A program made the position numbers and the translations under genes. From Flavobacteriaceae bacterium PS02293 (GTDB lineage: Bacteria; Bacteroidota; Bacteroidia; Flavobacteriales; Weeksellaceae): a stretch of DNA of 64,000 nt. Location: assembly GCA_029960045.1 (NCBI GenBank), contig JASCOV010000008.1, positions 124,001 to 188,000 of the forward strand, given 5' to 3'. Shown here piece by piece: positions 1 through 7,754 of this stretch. The notes below the pieces were generated by a model. It had not been told where the DNA came from, ran no database searches, and was given only the letters and a program-made list of their open reading frames with translations. Each line of letters opens with the position of its first letter. The first letter of the stretch is position 1.

Positions 1-770
1 TCTTCTGGCTGCTCATCACCCAAAGTGTGTTTTTCATCTTCATAGACAAAGAGTTTCCATTCGCCATTTTGATATTCCAGAGCCGAGAGATTTTCCACCC
101 AATCGCCGGAGTTCAAGTAAGTACATTTTCCTTTTTTGCCAATTACTTCTCGGATTTGAGGTTGATGAATGTGTCCGCAAATCACATAATCGAAGTTATT
201 TTCTATTGCCAATTCCGAAGCTGTCAGTTCAAAATCACCGATATATTTCACAGCTTTTTTGACATTATTTTTAATCTTTTTGGAGAATGAATATTTTTCT
301 CTTCCGATTTTCTCAAGAAACCAATTCACGAGATTGTTAATCGCAATTAGCAAATCATAACCTTGTCCACCTAATTTCGCAATCCATTTGGAATGTTGAA
401 CCGACGCATCGAAAACATCGCCGTGAAAAATCCAAGCTTTCTTTTCGCCAAGTTTCAAAACGTGTTTGTTGCACAACTTCAGTTTTCCCAATTCAAAATC
501 TGTGAAATTTCGGAATGCTTCGTCGTGGTTGCCTGTGATGTAAAAAACCTCAGATTCTTTGGTTGCAAATGAGATTAATTTCTTGACAACTTTCAAATGC
601 GATTTCGGAAAATAAGATTTCTTGAATTGCCAAATATCAATGATATCGCCATTCAGAATCAAAGTTTTTGGACGGATGGAATTGAGATAACGCAACAATT
701 CCTTCGCCTTGCAACCGTAAGTTCCAAGATGGACATCAGAAATAATGACAATTTCAACATCTCTTTTCAT
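1..770 (-). CDS. UDP-2,3-diacylglucosamine diphosphatase-like metallophosphoesterase (3' end cut by window)
   Basis: Reading the minus strand from the ATG at 768-770 gives an open frame that runs off the left edge, so the C-terminus is missing. The calcineurin-like phosphoesterase motifs appear in order: DVHLG near residue 13, NGDIIDIW near 40, GNHDE near 80, HGDVFD near 115 and CGHIHQP near 195. These residues bind the two metals of the family. In the LpxH/LpxI-type branch the enzyme hydrolyses UDP-2,3-diacylglucosamine during lipid A synthesis at the inner membrane face. The motif order and spacing fit that branch, but the exact substrate is inference. No partner gene is visible; the next gene is divergent. 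Confidence 0.8.
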   Translation of the reverse strand, partial: MKRDVEIVIISDVHLGTYGCKAKELLRYLNSIRPKTLILNGDIIDIWQFKKSYFPKSHLKVVKKLISFATKESEVFYITGNHDEAFRNFTDFELGKLKLCNKHVLKLGEKKAWIFHGDVFDASVQHSKWIAKLGGQGYDLLIAINNLVNWFLEKIGREKYSFSKKIKNNVKKAVKYIGDFELTASELAIENNFDYVICGHIHQPQIREVIGKKGKCTYLNSGDWVENLSALEYQNGEWKLFVYEDEKHTLGDEQPE

Positions 771-1163
771 TCAAAATCAGATTTATACAAAGAACGATTT
801 CTAATTTGAACTGTGCGTGAATCGTATTTTATATTTATTGATGCGAAACCTGATGAATTTCCTGATTGTCTTAATATTAATTTAAAAAATAAGTGGTTAT
901 TCTCTCAAAAATATTAGTTTTGTTCAGTTACAATTTACATTGGAAGAAAATTTAGTATAATTGGAACGCAGAGCGCACAAAGAATTTATAGAATAATGCT
1001 CAAGAGTTCACAAAGCCGCTTCGCTTATAAGAGAATTTTATTCTTTGCTAAGTTTGAAGTTTATACTGAGCTAGTCGAAGTACCTTTGTGAGCCTTTAAA
1101 CATTCTAATAAATTAAATCTCAGTGGACTTTGTGTTCAAAATATTTAAATCTATATAAAAGTT
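771..1163. other. 393-base intergenic region with CACAAAG-type repeats and a solo palindrome arm
   Basis: No credible gene is seen between the divergent phosphoesterase and symporter genes. The motif CACAAAG occurs twice forward (near 977 and 1011) and twice inverted (near 1084 and 1129). An imperfect pairing can be drawn between the A/T-rich blocks near 978-995 and 1032-1048. Bases 1065-1080 match one arm of the palindromic repeat found at 2483 and 4166. It looks like a scrap yard of short interspersed repeats. Confidence 0.5.
1065..1080 (-). repeat. Solo arm of the CTTCGACT..CTCAG palindromic repeat
   Basis: The reverse complement reads CTTCGACTAGCTCAGT. It matches the left arm of the inverted-repeat elements at 2483-2505 and 4166-4188, apart from a short substitution in the middle. 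No facing arm is visible nearby, so this looks like a decayed or half copy. Confidence 0.5.
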
Positions 1164-2399
1164 ATGAAAGGTCAGAATAAACTGTTTATCGCAATTATCG
1201 TCGCATTGATTTTGGGCGTTATTTTAGGAGGAATCGTCCACACCAATTATCCGGAATCAAATGCAGAATTTGCCAAGAACATCAAGTTGCTTGGAACGGT
1301 TTTTATCCGACTAATTCAGATGATTATTGCGCCGTTAGTTTTCTCGACTTTGGTTGTGGGAATTGCAAAAATGGGCGATATCAAAATGGTAGGACGAGTT
1401 GGGACGAAGGCAATGCTTTGGTTCATATCTGCTTCCTTAGTTTCTTTGACAATCGGTTTGGTTTTGGTGAATTGGCTGGAACCTGGTCACGTGACACAAC
1501 TTCCGATTCAGGATGTTTCGTCCGCTTCTGACATTGTAAAAAACAGCAAAGGATTTTCTGCGGAAGACTTTGTGACACACATTATCCCGAAAAGTTTATT
1601 CGAAGCGTTTGCTACTAATGAAGTTCTTCAAATCGTGGTTTTCTCCGTAATGTTCGGCATTGCACTTTCTGCGATGGGTGAAGATTATGTAAAACCAGTT
1701 ATTAAAGGTTTAGATATTATTGCTCACGCCATTTTGAAAATGGTTGGTTATATTATGTGGGTTGCGCCGTTGGGTGTTTTCGGTGCAATTTCTGCCGTGG
1801 TGGCGACAAATGGTTTTGAGATTTTTAAAGTCTATGCAATTTACCTGAGAGATTTCTTTTTTGCACTTGGTATTCTTTGGTTGGTACTTTTATTAGTTGG
1901 ATATATGATTCTTGGCAACAGACTTTTCGAATTGTTGAGAAGAATCAAAGAACCTTTGTTGATTGCATTTTCCACTACAAGTTCCGAAGCCGTTTTCCCG
2001 AAATTGGTAGAAGAACTGGAGAGATTTGGTTGCAACAGCAGAATTGTTTCTTTCATTTTGCCATTGGGATATTCCTTCAATCTGGACGGAAGTATGATGT
2101 ATATGACGTTTGCCTCCATTTTCATTGCTCAGATTTATGGCATCGATATGCCACTTGGACAGCAAATCATAATGCTTTTGGTTCTAATGCTGACAAGTAA
2201 AGGAATTGCCGGAGTTCCAAGAGCAAGTTTGGTAATCATCGTCGCTGCGTGTGGAATGTTTGATATTCCGGTGGAAGGCATCGCTTTGATTTTACCAATC
2301 GACCATTTCTGCGATATGGGAAGAAGTATGACGAATGTTTTGGGTAATGCGTTGGCAACTTCTGCGGTAAGTAAGTGGGAAGGGCAGTTGGAGAGTTAA
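1164..2399 (+). CDS. Dicarboxylate/amino acid:cation symporter (DAACS/SDF family)
   Basis: The 411-residue membrane protein carries the hallmarks of the glutamate/dicarboxylate:Na+ or H+ symporter family (GltP/DctA-like). There is an N-terminal helix, then the RLIQMIIAPLVFSTLVVGIA segment. The re-entrant loop serine-rich STTSSEAVFPK is near residue 275, the SFNLDGSMMYM substrate/cation motif near 305, and the GVPRASLVIIVAACG second hairpin near 355. The aspartate of DHFCDMGRSMTNVLGN near 385 belongs to the substrate-binding helix. It should import an acidic amino acid or C4-dicarboxylate across the inner membrane; which one cannot be told. It is monocistronic, flanked by intergenic repeats. 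Confidence 0.92.
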   Translation: MKGQNKLFIAIIVALILGVILGGIVHTNYPESNAEFAKNIKLLGTVFIRLIQMIIAPLVFSTLVVGIAKMGDIKMVGRVGTKAMLWFISASLVSLTIGLVLVNWLEPGHVTQLPIQDVSSASDIVKNSKGFSAEDFVTHIIPKSLFEAFATNEVLQIVVFSVMFGIALSAMGEDYVKPVIKGLDIIAHAILKMVGYIMWVAPLGVFGAISAVVATNGFEIFKVYAIYLRDFFFALGILWLVLLLVGYMILGNRLFELLRRIKEPLLIAFSTTSSEAVFPKLVEELERFGCNSRIVSFILPLGYSFNLDGSMMYMTFASIFIAQIYGIDMPLGQQIIMLLVLMLTSKGIAGVPRASLVIIVAACGMFDIPVEGIALILPIDHFCDMGRSMTNVLGNALATSAVSKWEGQLES

Positions 2400-2701
2400 A
2401 TAACAAAGGCTTTCAAAACATTTTTTCGTTCCTTTTTACTGCTTTAATTATAAGAAGCAAAACAGATTCTCCTGAAGAAACACTTCGACTCCGCTCAGTG
2501 TGACAACTCTAATACTAAAATTGTTTTTTTTAAAATTGTCAGTCTGAGCGAAGTCGAAGACTTTTCGTATGGTGAAAATGTTAGTCTAGATTCCTTCGAA
2601 ATGACAGAAATGTCTTTTTATGGACAAGTTTTAAATTTTATTACTTTCTTATGTAATAAAGCAAAGCTCAGAATTGTCCTTATGTCGTAAACCGATAACT
2701 A
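2400..2701. other. 302-base intergenic region holding a palindromic repeat
   Basis: No gene is seen. The main content is the inverted-repeat element at 2483-2559. The rest is A/T-rich sequence leading to the serine hydrolase start. No TAnnTTTG promoter with a good upstream TTG was recognised. Confidence 0.5.
2483..2559. repeat. REP-like inverted repeat element, copy 1
   Basis: The left arm at 2483-2505 begins CTTCGACTCCGCTCAG and the right arm at 2537-2559 is its inverted copy; the arms agree at 20 of 23 positions. About 31 bases separate them, so the RNA could fold into a long hairpin. The left arm and its flank are nearly identical to the copy at 4166. It lies between same-strand genes, as REP-type elements usually do. 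Confidence 0.8.
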
Positions 2702-4150
2702 ATGAAACAAGCCTTCTTAATCTTATTCTTTTTAAATCTTTCATTTTTAGGATTTTGTCAAAAAGCAGAACAAACAAAAACAATCGACAACTACCTGACC
2801 GAAGTAATGAAAACTTACGAGATTCCAGGTTTGGCATTTGGCATTGTGAAGAATGATAAAATAATTTTTCAAAAATATTACGGCAGAGAAAGTTTGGAAT
2901 CAGATAAAAAAGTGGACTCTAATTCTCTTTTCCGGGTTTACTCTACGACGAAGCTGATTACCAATGTTGCTGTTTTCCAATTGATTGAAAATGGACAACT
3001 ATCGCTTGAAGATAAAGTTTCGAAGTATGTTGATAATCTTCCAAAAGAATGGCAAGATGTGAAAATCAAGAATCTTTTGTCACATTCATCTGGCATTCCG
3101 GATTTTGAGCGTCATAATTTACCTACTAATATTTCCAATTCTGAAGTTTTTGAACGACTATCCAAAGAAAAAATGGAATTCGAGACGGGAAATCAGTATA
3201 GTTATAATCAAACCAATTATATGCTTTTGGCGATGATTATCGAAAAAATTACAGGACAAAAGTTTGAAGATTATGTTTTGAAAAATCAGTTTTCTGATGC
3301 TCAGAATAGAATCATATTCAATTCCAATTCTCTTGAAGAAATTCCGAATCGCATTCAGTTTTACAGATATAATGATTCTCTGAAGCAGTATAAAAAATCC
3401 ACGCACGTTGGAGGTTTGAGAGCTCACCCTGCGAATGGACTGGCAATTTCCCTTCCCGATTTTTTACAATGGAGCATCAATCTTGACTCCAACAAATTCC
3501 TAAGAGAAGAAACAAAAAAAATGATGTGGAAACCATTTGATTACAGCAATAAGCAAGATTTTTTTGCATACGGCTGGAAAATTACCAAAATCGGAAATGT
3601 AACGTCTTACGGTTTTTCTGGCGGAAATGTAAGTGCTTACAGTATCTTTCCAGAGAATGACTTGTCTATCATTTTTATGTCAAACGGTTACAAATACAAC
3701 GCTTTTCCGCCCCTTTATTTTATCATCAACCACATTGCAGGATTGATTGATAAACAATTATCCAATCCGTACTGGTCACGAGAAGAATCTGTTGCTTCTG
3801 AAATTATCAACAAGCCTGATGTCAAAAAAGAAATCTATGGTTATCGGATTGAGAATGATAAAGTGATTTTTACTTACAAAATCCCTAAAGAATTAAATGC
3901 TGAAGCTATAGACAAAATGGCTGTAGCTGGCTCATTCAATGATTGGAATCCTGGGAATACAGCTTATCAAATGGTTTTGAAGGACAAAAACATGTTTGAA
4001 TTGGTGTTGCCGAAATCTCAATTTGAGAAAGGAAAGGCTTATGAATTCCGGTTTGTAATGAACAAAAATGGCTGGTTCACTTCGCCTTACAGCGCACTTA
4101 ATACTAATGGAAATCCGAATGATAATAATTTGACTTTGAAGGTTGATTAA
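2702..4150 (+). CDS. Exported serine hydrolase (class C beta-lactamase fold) with C-terminal glycogen-binding-like domain
   Basis: A signal peptide covers residues 1-20 (ends FCQ). Residues 25-350 form a beta-lactamase/penicillin-binding-protein-like hydrolase with the nucleophile motif STTK at 81-84. Two other motifs are altered. The usual Y-S-N is Y168-N-Q170, and the usual H-S-G before the last strand is F305-S-G. Residues 385-480, including VAGSFNDWNPG, look like an early-set domain of the AMPK/CBM48 type. Members of this family hydrolyse D-amino peptides or esters; the substrate here is unknown. The gene stands alone between two palindromic repeats. Confidence 0.85.
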   Translation: MKQAFLILFFLNLSFLGFCQKAEQTKTIDNYLTEVMKTYEIPGLAFGIVKNDKIIFQKYYGRESLESDKKVDSNSLFRVYSTTKLITNVAVFQLIENGQLSLEDKVSKYVDNLPKEWQDVKIKNLLSHSSGIPDFERHNLPTNISNSEVFERLSKEKMEFETGNQYSYNQTNYMLLAMIIEKITGQKFEDYVLKNQFSDAQNRIIFNSNSLEEIPNRIQFYRYNDSLKQYKKSTHVGGLRAHPANGLAISLPDFLQWSINLDSNKFLREETKKMMWKPFDYSNKQDFFAYGWKITKIGNVTSYGFSGGNVSAYSIFPENDLSIIFMSNGYKYNAFPPLYFIINHIAGLIDKQLSNPYWSREESVASEIINKPDVKKEIYGYRIENDKVIFTYKIPKELNAEAIDKMAVAGSFNDWNPGNTAYQMVLKDKNMFELVLPKSQFEKGKAYEFRFVMNKNGWFTSPYSALNTNGNPNDNNLTLKVD

Positions 4151-4165
4151 TCTTAGTTAAAAACA

Positions 4166-4238
4166 CTTCGACTCCGCTCAGTGTGACACCTCTAATGTAA
4201 TCAGCTTTTTCAGCGATGTCAGTCTGAGGCTCTCGAAG
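4166..4238. repeat. REP-like inverted repeat element, copy 2
   Basis: The left arm at 4166-4188 is identical over 23 bases to that of the copy at 2483, and similarity continues a few bases beyond. The right arm at 4217-4238 starts TGTCAGTCTGAGGCTC and is more diverged than in copy 1. The two copies flank the serine hydrolase gene as direct repeats. Confidence 0.75.
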
Positions 4239-4327
4239 ACTTTATAAATAAAAATTCCATTATGTGTTTAGTTTCCAATGGAGTGACAAAATTGAGTTTT
4301 TATTGACAAGGCTTCAATTGAAATGGA

Positions 4328-4430
4328 AATCCCTAGCCCTGATGGTAGTGGAAATCCCACAGCAAGCGATGGGAAAAGCAAGGCGCGAGGAATTGCAACG
4401 GACAGCAGGTTCCCGGCTCTTAAGATAAGT
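4328..4430 (+). repeat. Mosaic interspersed element, copy 1
   Basis: Two blocks recur in the element at 27780-27906 on the other strand. One is GATGGTAGTGGAAATCC at the left; the other is AACGGACAGC followed by a C/G-rich run at the right. Between them lies a unique spacer. The region is clearly richer in G and C than its surroundings. The conserved ends with variable middle suggest a mobile or mosaic intergenic repeat. Confidence 0.55.
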
Positions 4431-4588
4431 TGGAGTGCAGGAGAATTTTAGAGTTGGTGAGTTTTTACGCTATACTTATCTCTCGAACACTAAAACGCTC
4501 CTACGCTCCCACCCAAGACGCCTGCCAAAAATCATCAACATAGACAAAATCACAAATCGTATTGATTCTAAATTAATTTTAAAATCCG

Positions 4589-4596
4589 TAAATTTG
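4589..4596 (+). promoter_or_regulatory. Candidate -7 box of mrp promoter (TAAATTTG)
   Basis: The box matches the Bacteroidetes -7 consensus TAnnTTTG and lies 24 bases before the mrp ATG. The nearest TTG (4562-4564) is 24 bases upstream, longer than the usual 19-21, so the -33 element is doubtful. Confidence 0.45.
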
Positions 4597-4619
4597 CAGG
4601 ATTAAGAATCAAAAGTTTT

Positions 4620-5723
4620 ATGCCGACGAAATCAAAAGTTCAGGAATTCCTGAAAGAAATAGAAGTGGAAGACCTGGTAAGCAATTTTCAGGTGATGGGA
4701 GACGATATTTATATTGATATGACTTCCCACTCTCCGGCAATGCACGAGAAAAAGAAACTGGAAGTGGCTATGAAGCAGGCATTTGCTTCGGAATTTGGAG
4801 AGCAGATCAATCTTAAACTGAAGATTACTTCTCCGGAATTACCTGCAACGCCGGTGAACGAAATCAAAGGAAAGCAAATTGCTGGAATTCAAAATATCAT
4901 TGCCATCGCTTCCGGAAAAGGTGGCGTTGGAAAATCTACGGTTGCGGCAAACCTTGCAGTGACGTTGGCAAAAATGGGCTTCAAAGTTGGATTGCTGGAT
5001 GCAGATATCTACGGACCATCTGTCCCGACAATGCTTGACACAGAAGGTCAAAAACCAATTTCTGTAGAAGTAAACGGCAGAAATCTGATGAAACCAATTG
5101 AGAATTACGGTGTGAAAATGCTATCCATCGGATATTTCTCTGGCGCAAACCAAGCGGTTGTCTGGAGAGGACCAATGGCTTCCAAAGCGTTGAATCAGAT
5201 GATTCGTGATGCGGATTGGGGCGAATTGGATTTCTTGTTGATTGACCTTCCTCCGGGAACTGGAGATATTCATTTATCTATCATTCAGGAAGTTCCGGTG
5301 ACAGGCGCTGTGATTGTGAGCACGCCTCAACACGTTGCTTTGGCGGATGTGAGAAAGGGAATCGCGATGTTCAATATGGAAAGTATCAACATTCCGGTTT
5401 TGGGATTGATAGAAAATATGGCTTATTTCACGCCGGAAGAGTTACCTGAGAATAAATATTATATCTTTGGCAAACAAGGTGCTCAGTTTATGGCAGAGGA
5501 TTTGGGGATTCCGGTTTTGGGAGAGATTCCATTGATTCAGAGCATCAGAGAAGCGGGTGACGTTGGAAGACCAGCAGCGCTTCAGGAAAATTCTAAGATT
5601 TCTGAGATTTATGTGAAAACGGCTCAGAATATGGTAGAAAGTCTGGTTGAAAGAAACAAAAATCTACCTGCAACCGAAGCCGTGAAAATTACAACAATGG
5701 CTGGTTGTTCTCCGAAAAAATAA
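4620..5723 (+). CDS. mrp: Mrp/NBP35-family ATPase, iron-sulfur cluster carrier
   Basis: Residues 1-75 are a MIP18/DUF59-like domain. The ParA/MinD-type ATPase follows with a deviant Walker A GKGGVGKS at 99-106, the switch DADIYGPSVP, and Walker B LIDLPPGTGD. Family members bind and hand over Fe-S clusters in the cytoplasm. The CxxC of enterobacterial Mrp is missing: the ENMAYF segment is followed by TPEELPENKYY, and the only Cys in the protein is three residues from the end (C364). It lies directly before a NifU C-terminal-domain gene, which supports a role in Fe-S delivery. Confidence 0.9.
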   Translation: MPTKSKVQEFLKEIEVEDLVSNFQVMGDDIYIDMTSHSPAMHEKKKLEVAMKQAFASEFGEQINLKLKITSPELPATPVNEIKGKQIAGIQNIIAIASGKGGVGKSTVAANLAVTLAKMGFKVGLLDADIYGPSVPTMLDTEGQKPISVEVNGRNLMKPIENYGVKMLSIGYFSGANQAVVWRGPMASKALNQMIRDADWGELDFLLIDLPPGTGDIHLSIIQEVPVTGAVIVSTPQHVALADVRKGIAMFNMESINIPVLGLIENMAYFTPEELPENKYYIFGKQGAQFMAEDLGIPVLGEIPLIQSIREAGDVGRPAALQENSKISEIYVKTAQNMVESLVERNKNLPATEAVKITTMAGCSPKK

Positions 5724-5727
5724 AAAA

Positions 5728-5790
5728 TTCCCCTTCTCTGAAGGGGTGGCGAAATTTCGCAGAAATTTTGACGGAGTAGTTAATAAGAAA
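5728..5790. repeat. Small palindromic intergenic element between mrp and nifU-type gene
   Basis: Two palindromes lie side by side. CCCCTTC-TCT-GAAGGGG at 5730-5746 has a 7-bp stem, and GCGAAATTTCGC at 5749-5760 is a perfect 12-base palindrome. The layout resembles short interspersed repeats I know from flavobacterial intergenic DNA. It may modulate expression between the two Fe-S genes. Confidence 0.5.
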
Positions 5791-5799
5791 ATATATAAA

Positions 5800-6051
5800 A
5801 TGGATAATAATACAAATCAAATTCAGGAAGAACTGGTAACCAAGGTGATGGATGCTTTGGAAAGCATTCGTCCGTTTTTGCAGAAAGACGGTGGCGATAT
5901 TGAATTGGTTGATGTTCAGGAGAAGAAAGTATTCGTAAAACTTTTGGGAAGCTGCTCTAGCTGCGGTATCAGCAGTTCTACGATGAAGCTGGGTGTGGAA
6001 AGCACCATCAAGCAACACGCTCCGGAGATTGAAGAAGTCATCAGCGTTTAA
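5800..6051 (+). CDS. NifU C-terminal-domain Fe-S scaffold/carrier protein
   Basis: The 83-residue protein is a free-standing NifU C-terminal domain (Nfu type). It has IRPFLQKDGGDIELV near residues 23-37 and the cluster-binding CSSCG near 53-57. It assembles or carries [4Fe-4S] clusters in the cytoplasm. The ATG at 5800 was chosen because the upstream in-frame GTG lies inside the palindromic element and would add residues unlike the family. It follows mrp by 76 bases, probably as a two-gene Fe-S operon, and is followed by a strong terminator. Confidence 0.9.
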   Translation: MDNNTNQIQEELVTKVMDALESIRPFLQKDGGDIELVDVQEKKVFVKLLGSCSSCGISSSTMKLGVESTIKQHAPEIEEVISV

Positions 6052-6056
6052 AAAAT

Positions 6057-6095
6057 AAAAATCCCGATTCAGCGCTTTGAATCGGGATTTTTTTA
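6057..6095. terminator. Bidirectional rho-independent terminator
   Basis: AAATCCCGATTCA and TGAATCGGGATTT form a 13-bp stem around a six-base loop, with a T-run on the plus strand and an A-run on the other side. It separates the convergent Nfu and DUF1232 genes and can serve both. Confidence 0.9.
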
Positions 6096-6434
6096 TTCTA
6101 CTATTTCTGCGTCTTGAATTTGCGAATTTCCACCTTTTCTAAGTTGGCTTTCCCAAAGCAGGAACTTATCTACTTCTTTCATTAACAGCGGAATTGCCAA
6201 AGCTAATATTGCCAAATCATCCAAAGCTCCAATAACAGGAACAAAATCCGGAATGAAATCTATTGGCGAAATCACATATATTAAAGCTAATGCAGGAATT
6301 AAAACATCTGTAAATTTCATTTTGTATTCGCCTCTGTACCAGAGTTTGAACATTCTGTACACAGAAGGAATCTTTTGAAGAAATCCTTTATGCTTGATGG
6401 CTTCCTGAGCCAATTTTAATTTTGAATATTTCAT
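6093..6434 (-). CDS. YkvA/DUF1232 family small membrane protein
   Basis: The 113-residue protein carries the DUF1232 core YVISPIDFIPDFVPVIGALDD near residues 54-74, which forms a membrane helix pair in this family. A second hydrophobic helix, DLAILALAIPLLM, follows. The function of the family is not known. The gene appears to be alone, convergent with the Nfu gene and followed by gpsA on the same strand upstream. Confidence 0.85.
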   Translation of the reverse strand: MKYSKLKLAQEAIKHKGFLQKIPSVYRMFKLWYRGEYKMKFTDVLIPALALIYVISPIDFIPDFVPVIGALDDLAILALAIPLLMKEVDKFLLWESQLRKGGNSQIQDAEIVE

Positions 6435-6528
6435 TTTTGTGTTTGTTTTTTATTTTTCGACTAATCAAATTTCGCAAATTCTATTCCAATCAAATCATAG
6501 AAAATCGTAATATTTTGTTAATTAACTT

Positions 6529-7545
6529 TTAAGTTAATCGATCTGTCAGTTTAGCAAATTGTTTCTCTGCACTTTTCCCTTCATATAGAATATCATAAAC
6601 TGCATTTATTATTGGAAGTTTCAGTTTCTTCTCTTCACAAATTGAATATATTCCTTTTGTGGCGTAATAACCTTCCGCAACCATACTCATAGACTGGATT
6701 GCAGATTTTACGGTGTAACCTTTTCCAATCAGGTTTCCAAGATTTCTGTTTCTGGAGAATAAGGAATAAGCGGTTACAATCAAATCTCCAAGATATGCAC
6801 TGTCATTCACATCTCTTTTTTCGGGATAAATTGATTCCAAAAAAATTTCCATTTCGCGGATCGCATTAGAAACATAAACCGCGATGAAGTTATCTCCATA
6901 TCCCAAACCGCTCGCAATCCCCGCTCCTATCGCATAGATATTTTTCAGAATCGCAGAATATTCATTTCCAAGAATATCACAACTGGTATTAACCTTAATA
7001 TAATAAGACGACAAAATGCTCTGTAAAACATCCGCATCTTCTTTTTGAGCAACGGCAACTGTAAGATATGATAAACGTTCCATCGCAACTTCTTCTGCGT
7101 GACAAGGACCGGCAATGACCGCTTGGTTTTTGAATCCGATTTTAAATTGATCTTTCAGATAATGCGCAACAATATCATTATGTTTTGGAACAATACCTTT
7201 GATTGCCGAACAGAATAATTTGCCTTCATATTCGCAAGTCAGTTTTTCCATAGATTCCGCCAAATAAATGGAGGGAACGGCTAAAATAATGACATCAGAA
7301 TTGGAAACCAGTTCGTTGATATCCGTTGTGATCTGTAATTTTTTTAGATTGAAAGAAACCGTTGTAAGATATGTTGGATTGTGTCCACGTTGTTCGATAG
7401 CACCTTTTACGAACTCATTGCGAACGCACCAATTCACTGTTTTACAATTTTCTGCAAGCATTTTTACAATTGCTGTTGCAAAACTTCCGCTTCCTAAAAC
7501 GCCAACGCGTACATTTTTAGATGATTTAGTCGATTTCTTAGTCAT
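6529..7545 (-). CDS. gpsA: NAD(P)-dependent glycerol-3-phosphate dehydrogenase
   Basis: The 338-residue enzyme reduces dihydroxyacetone phosphate to sn-glycerol-3-phosphate for phospholipid synthesis. The N-terminal Rossmann motif VGVLGSGSFATA is near residues 13-24. The segment FCSAIKGIVP near 111 and AGPCHAEEV near 147 match the family. The catalytic-domain lysine lies in SAILKNIYAIGAGIASGLGYG near 199, and NGD-type binding follows as SAYLGDLIVTAYS. Length is normal. No operon partner is obvious. Confidence 0.93.
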   Translation of the reverse strand: MTKKSTKSSKNVRVGVLGSGSFATAIVKMLAENCKTVNWCVRNEFVKGAIEQRGHNPTYLTTVSFNLKKLQITTDINELVSNSDVIILAVPSIYLAESMEKLTCEYEGKLFCSAIKGIVPKHNDIVAHYLKDQFKIGFKNQAVIAGPCHAEEVAMERLSYLTVAVAQKEDADVLQSILSSYYIKVNTSCDILGNEYSAILKNIYAIGAGIASGLGYGDNFIAVYVSNAIREMEIFLESIYPEKRDVNDSAYLGDLIVTAYSLFSRNRNLGNLIGKGYTVKSAIQSMSMVAEGYYATKGIYSICEEKKLKLPIINAVYDILYEGKSAEKQFAKLTDRLT

Positions 7546-7702
7546 TCTTTATCTGCATTTTCATTTGTAAATATCTATTACTTTCCAAGATTACAAATCT
7601 AATGTAATTTGTGAATTTACCTAAATCTAAATTCCATTTTACAATATTTTAAGAATAATTAACTTTTATTAATCTAATTTACATTCATAAGACCGATTAA
7701 CA

Positions 7703-7731
7703 TTGATAAAAATAAAATTTTCTTACTTTTG
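7703..7731 (+). promoter_or_regulatory. Bacteroidetes-type promoter of the M23 peptidase gene
   Basis: TTG at 7703-7705, an 18-base spacer and TACTTTTG at 7724-7731 match the Bacteroidetes housekeeping consensus. Transcription would start near 7738, giving a leader of about 17 bases, which fits the ATG at 7755. Confidence 0.7.
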
Positions 7732-7754
7732 CAGTCCATTTTAAAAATCTATTG

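Larger units (their letters stand above)
4151..4619. other. 469-base intergenic region with two different interspersed repeats and the mrp promoter
   Basis: No gene is seen. From left to right it holds a REP-like inverted repeat (4166-4238), a mosaic element rich in G and C (4328-4430), a further stretch with GCTCCTACGCTCC-like sequence near 4500, and a TAAATTTG box at 4589-4596 just upstream of mrp. Confidence 0.5.

Noticed and set aside
1841..2200. Three open frames inside the symporter gene
   Set aside because: They lie in other frames of a well-conserved gene and have no recognisable family or start context.
2400..4619. Possible CRISPR array from repeated 23-base segments
   Set aside because: Only two full copies exist, far apart, and each is an inverted-repeat element; there is no regular spacing and no cas gene.
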